Source: a virus
Virus record (IMG/VR): IMGVR_UViG_3300032053_002817
Location: 1 to 23,159 of that record
DNA length: 23,159 nt
Strand: one strand, 5' to 3'
This document shows, one piece after another, positions 19,916 through 23,159 of this stretch. Position 1 is the first letter of the stretch. The number at the start of each line of letters is the position of its first letter. The notes under the pieces were generated by a model, which was not told the DNA's origin, searched no databases, and was given only the letters and a program-made list of their open reading frames with translations. The position numbers and the translations under genes are program-made.

Positions 19916-20540
19916 CCCTAAAGAAAACAAACCGAAACGATCCAATCAGGCTAAATCTGTTGAGCTAAAGAAACGTGCGTTGCAAATGTATAAGGACAAA
20001 TACAAGCAGACGATCATAGCACGCGATCTTGGAGTCCATCTCAACACAGTAGGAGTATGGATCAAGCAAGCAGGGTTGAAGGATGTTCCGATTGCTTCGA
20101 TGATTCCTAAAGATGCAGCGGGCATGGAGTTCTCCGAAATGCATGATGATGTCTTTGAAGGAAACCCTAATGATCTTACGCACGAAGCGTTAAGGATATT
20201 GAAGCACGATGCCGCTCTGGCAGAAGAGAAAGACATTCTTGACATAGCTGAATCGCAAGCCAGTCCAGCGGATAAGTACCAGCACTACATCGCAGCGGCA
20301 TCGATCAAGCTGTTGCGCGACTCGATGAGCCATCTGCGCGGACCGAGATCTGTCCGTGAACTATCCGAACTCGACCAACTAATCCGACGTAATTTAGGAC
20401 TCAACTCTAAAAGCTCTGGCGGAACTAGCAATATGCACATCGACATATCCATTCTTAATAATTCAGCCGCCAATAAGAGCGACGGAATTGTTAGAAAGAA
20501 AACAACAATAATTGACATCCAACCTGAATCAGAAGAATGA
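19905..20540 (+). CDS. HTH protein, probable terminase small subunit
   Basis: A helix-turn-helix (about residues 22-57 from the TTG start: KKRALQMYKDKYKQTIIARDLGVHLNTVGVWIKQAGL) precedes an acidic middle. A helical stretch follows, ending LRGPRSVRELSELDQLIRRNLGLN, a pattern frequent in phage terminase small subunits, then a beta-like tail (NMHIDISIL...TTIIDIQPESEE). TerS binds the packaging site and loads TerL. The frame is open back to ATG 19830, but that would add 25 residues (MHQIIFNYLIIFLVKNYIVII...) encoded by the AT-rich promoter region and overlapping terL. I therefore prefer TTG 19905, giving 211 aa. Divergent orientation relative to terL is unusual. A general HTH regulator is the alternative. 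Confidence 0.65.
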   Translation: MSSNPKENKPKRSNQAKSVELKKRALQMYKDKYKQTIIARDLGVHLNTVGVWIKQAGLKDVPIASMIPKDAAGMEFSEMHDDVFEGNPNDLTHEALRILKHDAALAEEKDILDIAESQASPADKYQHYIAAASIKLLRDSMSHLRGPRSVRELSELDQLIRRNLGLNSKSSGGTSNMHIDISILNNSAANKSDGIVRKKTTIIDIQPESEE

Positions 20541-20824
20541 TTGAACTATTCTCAAAACGCTTGCGGTTTACAGCTAAAATAGCTATTCAAAATCCGCAAG
20601 TAATTTACCAAAAGAAACATGAGAACTCTGATGAAATCTCATACTACGCAGATACAGTTATCGGAGAGTTCTATCGGATAATCCCCACATCGGCGCGAGA
20701 AATTGATTTTTTTTCCCGATGCAAGAAGTACAGTGAAATATTTGCCCCATCCATTGGGAATGGTTTGATTGTAAGATGTGATGTTATCGACTCAATTGAT
20801 CCTCCAGCAAAGAATCTAAAGTGA
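20537..20824 (+). CDS. Hypothetical protein, 95 aa
   Basis: No family was recognised. Basic N terminus (MIELFSKRLRFTAKIAIQNPQVIYQKKHENSDE), then GEFYRIIPTSAREIDFFSRCKKYSEIF and a beta-like end GNGLIVRCDVIDSIDPP. The start overlaps the preceding stop as ATGA (20537-20540) and its stop overlaps the resolvase start as GTGA (20821-20824), so it is in a tightly coupled operon. It may work with the RuvC-like nuclease, but only position supports that. Confidence 0.7.
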   Translation: MIELFSKRLRFTAKIAIQNPQVIYQKKHENSDEISYYADTVIGEFYRIIPTSAREIDFFSRCKKYSEIFAPSIGNGLIVRCDVIDSIDPPAKNLK

Positions 20825-21303
20825 TCATCGGCATCGACAACGGACTCGACGGCGGACTCTGTGCGATCTCAAAGCACAACGGATCGATCATCGAGAAGTT
20901 GGCGATGCCTACTTTCCAACGAGCAGGAAAGCGGGAAGTGGATTCAAAAACAATCTATAACTGGATTTTTAACCTGTATACTGAACCCTTAATCGCGATT
21001 GAGGAGCCATTGAAACACGCAAAGTCTTCGCAAGCCATGCGTTCGATGGGCATTTCGTTCGGAAAGATTATGGGAATGTGCGAGTCACGCGATCTCAAAG
21101 TCAAGCCCATTCAAGTACTGGACTGGCAGAAGAAGATGTTAGGCAAAGTGCCGAAGTCTAAAACAAAAATTTTTGCTTTGCGAAAAGCAAACGAACTTGC
21201 GCCTGATGAAGACTGGCGCAAGAACGAACGATGCACCGTCCCACATGACGGCATCATTGACGCTTTCTTGATTGCACAATATACACGATACACACTACTA
21301 TGA
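20821..21303 (+). CDS. RuvC-like Holliday-junction resolvase
   Basis: 160 residues, the usual size of RuvC-type enzymes. The RNase H fold shows in IIGIDNGLDGGLCAI (catalytic D6 at the end of strand 1), LIAIEEPLKH (E61) and VPHDGIIDAFLIAQY (H142, D143, D147), the four acidic positions that bind two metals. Resolvases of this family cut four-way junctions in replicating or recombining phage DNA and clear branches before packaging. The start is GTG at 20821, set by the GTGA overlap with the previous gene. It ends as ATGA with the next gene. The HTH protein, resolvase and helicase genes lie in one rightward block. Confidence 0.88.
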   Translation: MIIGIDNGLDGGLCAISKHNGSIIEKLAMPTFQRAGKREVDSKTIYNWIFNLYTEPLIAIEEPLKHAKSSQAMRSMGISFGKIMGMCESRDLKVKPIQVLDWQKKMLGKVPKSKTKIFALRKANELAPDEDWRKNERCTVPHDGIIDAFLIAQYTRYTLL

Positions 21304-21560
21304 GCAAAATTGATGATATGGTTATGGAACTCTTTGACGGAGAGGGCGTACTTACGGCTGTTGGCTTTGACGACGCATTCGTAGGAATCGGCGTGCAGTT
21401 CAATATGCCTGTCGCCGTATACGACTATGCGAAGTGCATCGACATTCTTGCTGAGTCAATGGACTACGAAGAGGCAGTCGAGTACTTTGAGTACAATGTC
21501 ATCGGAGCATACGTCGGCGAGCAGACTCCAATCTTTTTACGCTACCCAGAAAATTCTTGA
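21300..21560 (+). CDS. Small conserved-looking phage protein, 86 aa
   Basis: An acidic protein whose core AVYDYAKCIDILAESMDYEEAVEYFEYNVIGAYVGEQTPIFL matches, from memory, a small protein found in many phages next to replication genes. No function is known to me. The start is in an ATGA overlap with the resolvase stop. Predicted helices around residues 42-66 are followed by a short strand. Probably cytoplasmic; no signal or membrane segment. Confidence 0.75.
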   Translation: MSKIDDMVMELFDGEGVLTAVGFDDAFVGIGVQFNMPVAVYDYAKCIDILAESMDYEEAVEYFEYNVIGAYVGEQTPIFLRYPENS

Positions 21561-21593
21561 ACTTTTTTCTTGCGGTTTGGGTTGGGATAAAGT

Positions 21594-22904
21594 ATGAGCT
21601 TGTTCCGAATGAAAACACTATTCCCGAAGCAGAAAGAAACTAAAGAATTTTTTGAGAGCCGCATTCGTTGTGGCGGCAATACGTTAGATAGCTCTAGCGT
21701 AGGCACAGGCAAGACCGTCGTAGCCGTACATCTGGTAAAGGATTTGGACCGTCCGTTCGCCGTCATCTGTCCGAAAGCCGTCGTCCCTGCATGGGAGCGC
21801 GAGTGTGAAGAACACGGTGTGAAGCCACTGTTCGTTCTGAACTACGAGAAACTACGCGGCGGCAAGACTAAATGGTTGGGTAAAGCTGGAAAGAAGATCA
21901 TGCGCTGGAATCTCCCAGAAGGTACTATTGTACTTGTAGACGAAATCCACAAAGCGAAAGGTCCGTACACTCAGAACGCGCAACTTGTAGTTTCGCTCGT
22001 ACAGCAGGAGTTTACGGTACACGGAATGTCCGCTACCGCTGCGGAAGATCCGACGGAGATGCGTCCGTTAGGCTACGCGTTAGGACTGCACTCGCTCAAT
22101 AAGCCAGAGGGAGATTTGAAGAGCTGGTTCTCATGGATGATGATGAACGGATGTTATCAAGATTCATGGGGCGGCTGGAAGTTGAGCAATAAACAAAAAC
22201 TTGTCGAACTGAATAAGCAGATCTACGGAGTAAGTGGTCATAAACTCACGCCAAAAGACTTCCCTGATTCCTTCCGCGAGAATCGGGTCTTTGTAGAGCC
22301 GACGCATTTTTCCGATTGGAAGAAGATCAATAAAGCCTACGCTGATTTAGGTATTACTCCAGCGATCATCGAAGAGTTTATCGAGTTAGGCAGCGTATCA
22401 AATAGCGAACACGTACTTGTCAACATACTCAAAGCCCGCCAGCTTGCCGAATCGTTTAAGGCTCCTGATCTGGCGGAGATTGCGGGAGACTATATCAACG
22501 GCAAGAACAGCGTTGTGATCTTCGTGAACTTCTCTGACACAGTAGATGCTCTTTGCTTGTCACTACGTTGCCGCAAGATCGACGGACGGCAAACCGCTGC
22601 GGAACGACAACTTGCCATCGACCGATTCCAAGCCGACGAAGATCACTGTCTTGTCGTAAACATTGCAGCTGGCGGTACTGGACTGTCTCTGCATGATGTC
22701 AACGGCAACCGTCCGCGTATCTCTCTTATCTCGCCCACATTCAATGCAAAAGACTATTTGCAAGTCTTAGGCCGAATACACCGCAACGGAGCAAAGACGG
22801 ATGCACTGCAAAAAATTCTTGTTTCCGCTGGCTCCATTGAAGAAGTTGTGATGAAATCAATCGGCGTAAAGACGGCTAATATGCAAGCATTACATGGAGC
22901 GTAA
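21594..22904 (+). CDS. SNF2-type DEAD-like helicase
   Basis: 436 residues, a compact superfamily 2 helicase with both RecA domains. Motif I is SSVGTGKT (35-41 region, K40). Motif Ia is in AVICPKAVVPAWERE. Motif II is VLVDEIHK (D116-H119), a DEIH box. Motif III is MSATAAEDP (S146). In the second domain, IAAGGTGLSLHD is motif V and QVLGRIHRNG (about 391-399) is motif VI with the arginine finger. This matches phage SNF2/UvsW-like translocases that remodel branched DNA; pairing with a RuvC-like resolvase supports a role in recombination or replication restart. The ATG at 21594 follows a 33-base gap without Shine-Dalgarno site; M6 is an alternative start. No nuclease or zinc domain is attached. 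Confidence 0.9.
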   Translation: MSLFRMKTLFPKQKETKEFFESRIRCGGNTLDSSSVGTGKTVVAVHLVKDLDRPFAVICPKAVVPAWERECEEHGVKPLFVLNYEKLRGGKTKWLGKAGKKIMRWNLPEGTIVLVDEIHKAKGPYTQNAQLVVSLVQQEFTVHGMSATAAEDPTEMRPLGYALGLHSLNKPEGDLKSWFSWMMMNGCYQDSWGGWKLSNKQKLVELNKQIYGVSGHKLTPKDFPDSFRENRVFVEPTHFSDWKKINKAYADLGITPAIIEEFIELGSVSNSEHVLVNILKARQLAESFKAPDLAEIAGDYINGKNSVVIFVNFSDTVDALCLSLRCRKIDGRQTAAERQLAIDRFQADEDHCLVVNIAAGGTGLSLHDVNGNRPRISLISPTFNAKDYLQVLGRIHRNGAKTDALQKILVSAGSIEEVVMKSIGVKTANMQALHGA

Positions 22905-22915
22905 AAATAAATCAG

Positions 22916-22933
22916 GAATTATGAAAATAATTC
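22916..22933 (+). other. Small AT-rich hairpin after the helicase gene
   Basis: GAATTAT-GAAA-ATAATTC is a perfect 7-bp stem with a GNRA-type loop in the gap between the helicase and the next gene. No T-run follows, so it is a poor intrinsic terminator. It could protect the helicase mRNA end or mark an RNA-processing site. Confidence 0.35.
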
Positions 22934-22962
22934 TTGCCAACGTAATTTAGAATTATATTTTG

Positions 22963-23159
22963 ATGACGATGAGTTTTGGAACTGGAGCAGGAAAAGGATG
23001 TTTACCGCGAGCGGTAAAGGGCGCGGCGTTTAGGGCGGCGTATGATTCAATCAAGAAACCTACGGGATCGTTGCTTGAGCTAGTCACAAAGTTCGATGAT
23101 GCGGTAAACGAACGCAACACTGTCCTTATGGAAGAGCTGCACGAACAGATCAAAGCACA
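22963..23159 (+). CDS. Start of a gene cut by the window end, 65+ codons
   Basis: The frame is open from ATG 22963 to the last base. A second in-frame ATG is at 22969. The visible product begins MTMSFGTGAGKGCLPRAVKG, continues as helix (GAAFRAAYDSIKK) and then PTGSLLELVTKFDDAVNERNTVLMEELHEQI, a likely coiled coil. Codon use with GC-rich third positions resembles its neighbours. It follows the helicase by 58 bases on the same strand. No family was recognised from this fragment; GTGAGKG is only superficially like a P-loop, because the usual GKT/S ending and preceding strand are missing. Confidence 0.6.
   Translation, partial: MTMSFGTGAGKGCLPRAVKGAAFRAAYDSIKKPTGSLLELVTKFDDAVNERNTVLMEELHEQIKA

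Noticed and set aside
22963-23020. GTGAGKG at the start of the last gene as a Walker A motif
   Set aside because: It has no Thr/Ser after the Lys and no preceding hydrophobic strand.
1-23159. tRNA, rRNA, integrase, attachment sites or insertion sequences
   Set aside because: I looked for clover-leaf arms, recombinase motifs and terminal repeats and saw none that I could support by eye.

Overview
The window is part of a tailed double-stranded DNA phage genome, or a prophage. The best evidence is a terminase large subunit (18063-19835, minus), a terminase-small-subunit-like HTH protein (19905-20540, plus), a RuvC-like resolvase, a SNF2-type helicase, and a 4129-residue multidomain 'polyvalent' giant protein (3750-16139, minus) of the kind phages pack and eject. 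No tRNA, rRNA, integrase, portal, capsid or lysis gene could be recognised, so the host is not determined. Almost no gene has a Shine-Dalgarno site. Starts sit behind A-rich leaders (AATAAGAAACATG and similar) or are coupled by ATGA/GTGA overlaps. This fits a host lineage with little SD use but does not name one.

Layout. (1) Bases 1-3753, plus strand: the 3' part of a DUF2201-like metallopeptidase/VWA protein, then eight small genes (33-239 aa) ending in a stand-alone DnaA domain-IV-like HTH protein. Three genes here are preceded by near-identical leaders (1151-1217, 1975-2042, 2456-2517). A strong intrinsic terminator lies inside the first codons of the DnaA-like gene. (2) Bases 3750-19835, minus strand: TerL, a 241-bp AT-rich intergenic region holding a 155-bp concentric dyad, two small helical proteins (214 and 338 aa) and the giant gene. 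The small-small-giant order recalls the T7 ejection-protein set gp14-gp15-gp16 (inference). (3) Bases 19836-23159, plus strand: a divergent promoter/operator region, then TerS-like, unknown, RuvC-like, a small conserved-looking phage protein, the helicase and a gene running off the window. The left and middle blocks converge with stop codons sharing one TTAA.

The most unusual object is the giant gene. It carries five copies of the peptide VGT(S/A)FG at residues 1135, 2024, 2332, 2957 and 3094, with different synonymous codons, at the boundaries of recognisable domains. The segments hold, in order: membrane-active helices and a VVAAP-repeat linker; a zincin-like HEYLH site; a degenerate EExxH zincin-like site; a helical polyvalent-type domain; a compact ParB-like domain; and a C-terminal LPD38-like region. 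The simplest hypothesis is a self-processing or modular ejected polyprotein with VGTSFG as junction or cleavage site. A second theme is the sequence TTACATTGTAA and its variants. They occur at four symmetric positions in the 17.9-kb dyad and as a perfect palindrome over the TerL promoter, suggesting a shared DNA-binding regulator or a packaging/replication site.
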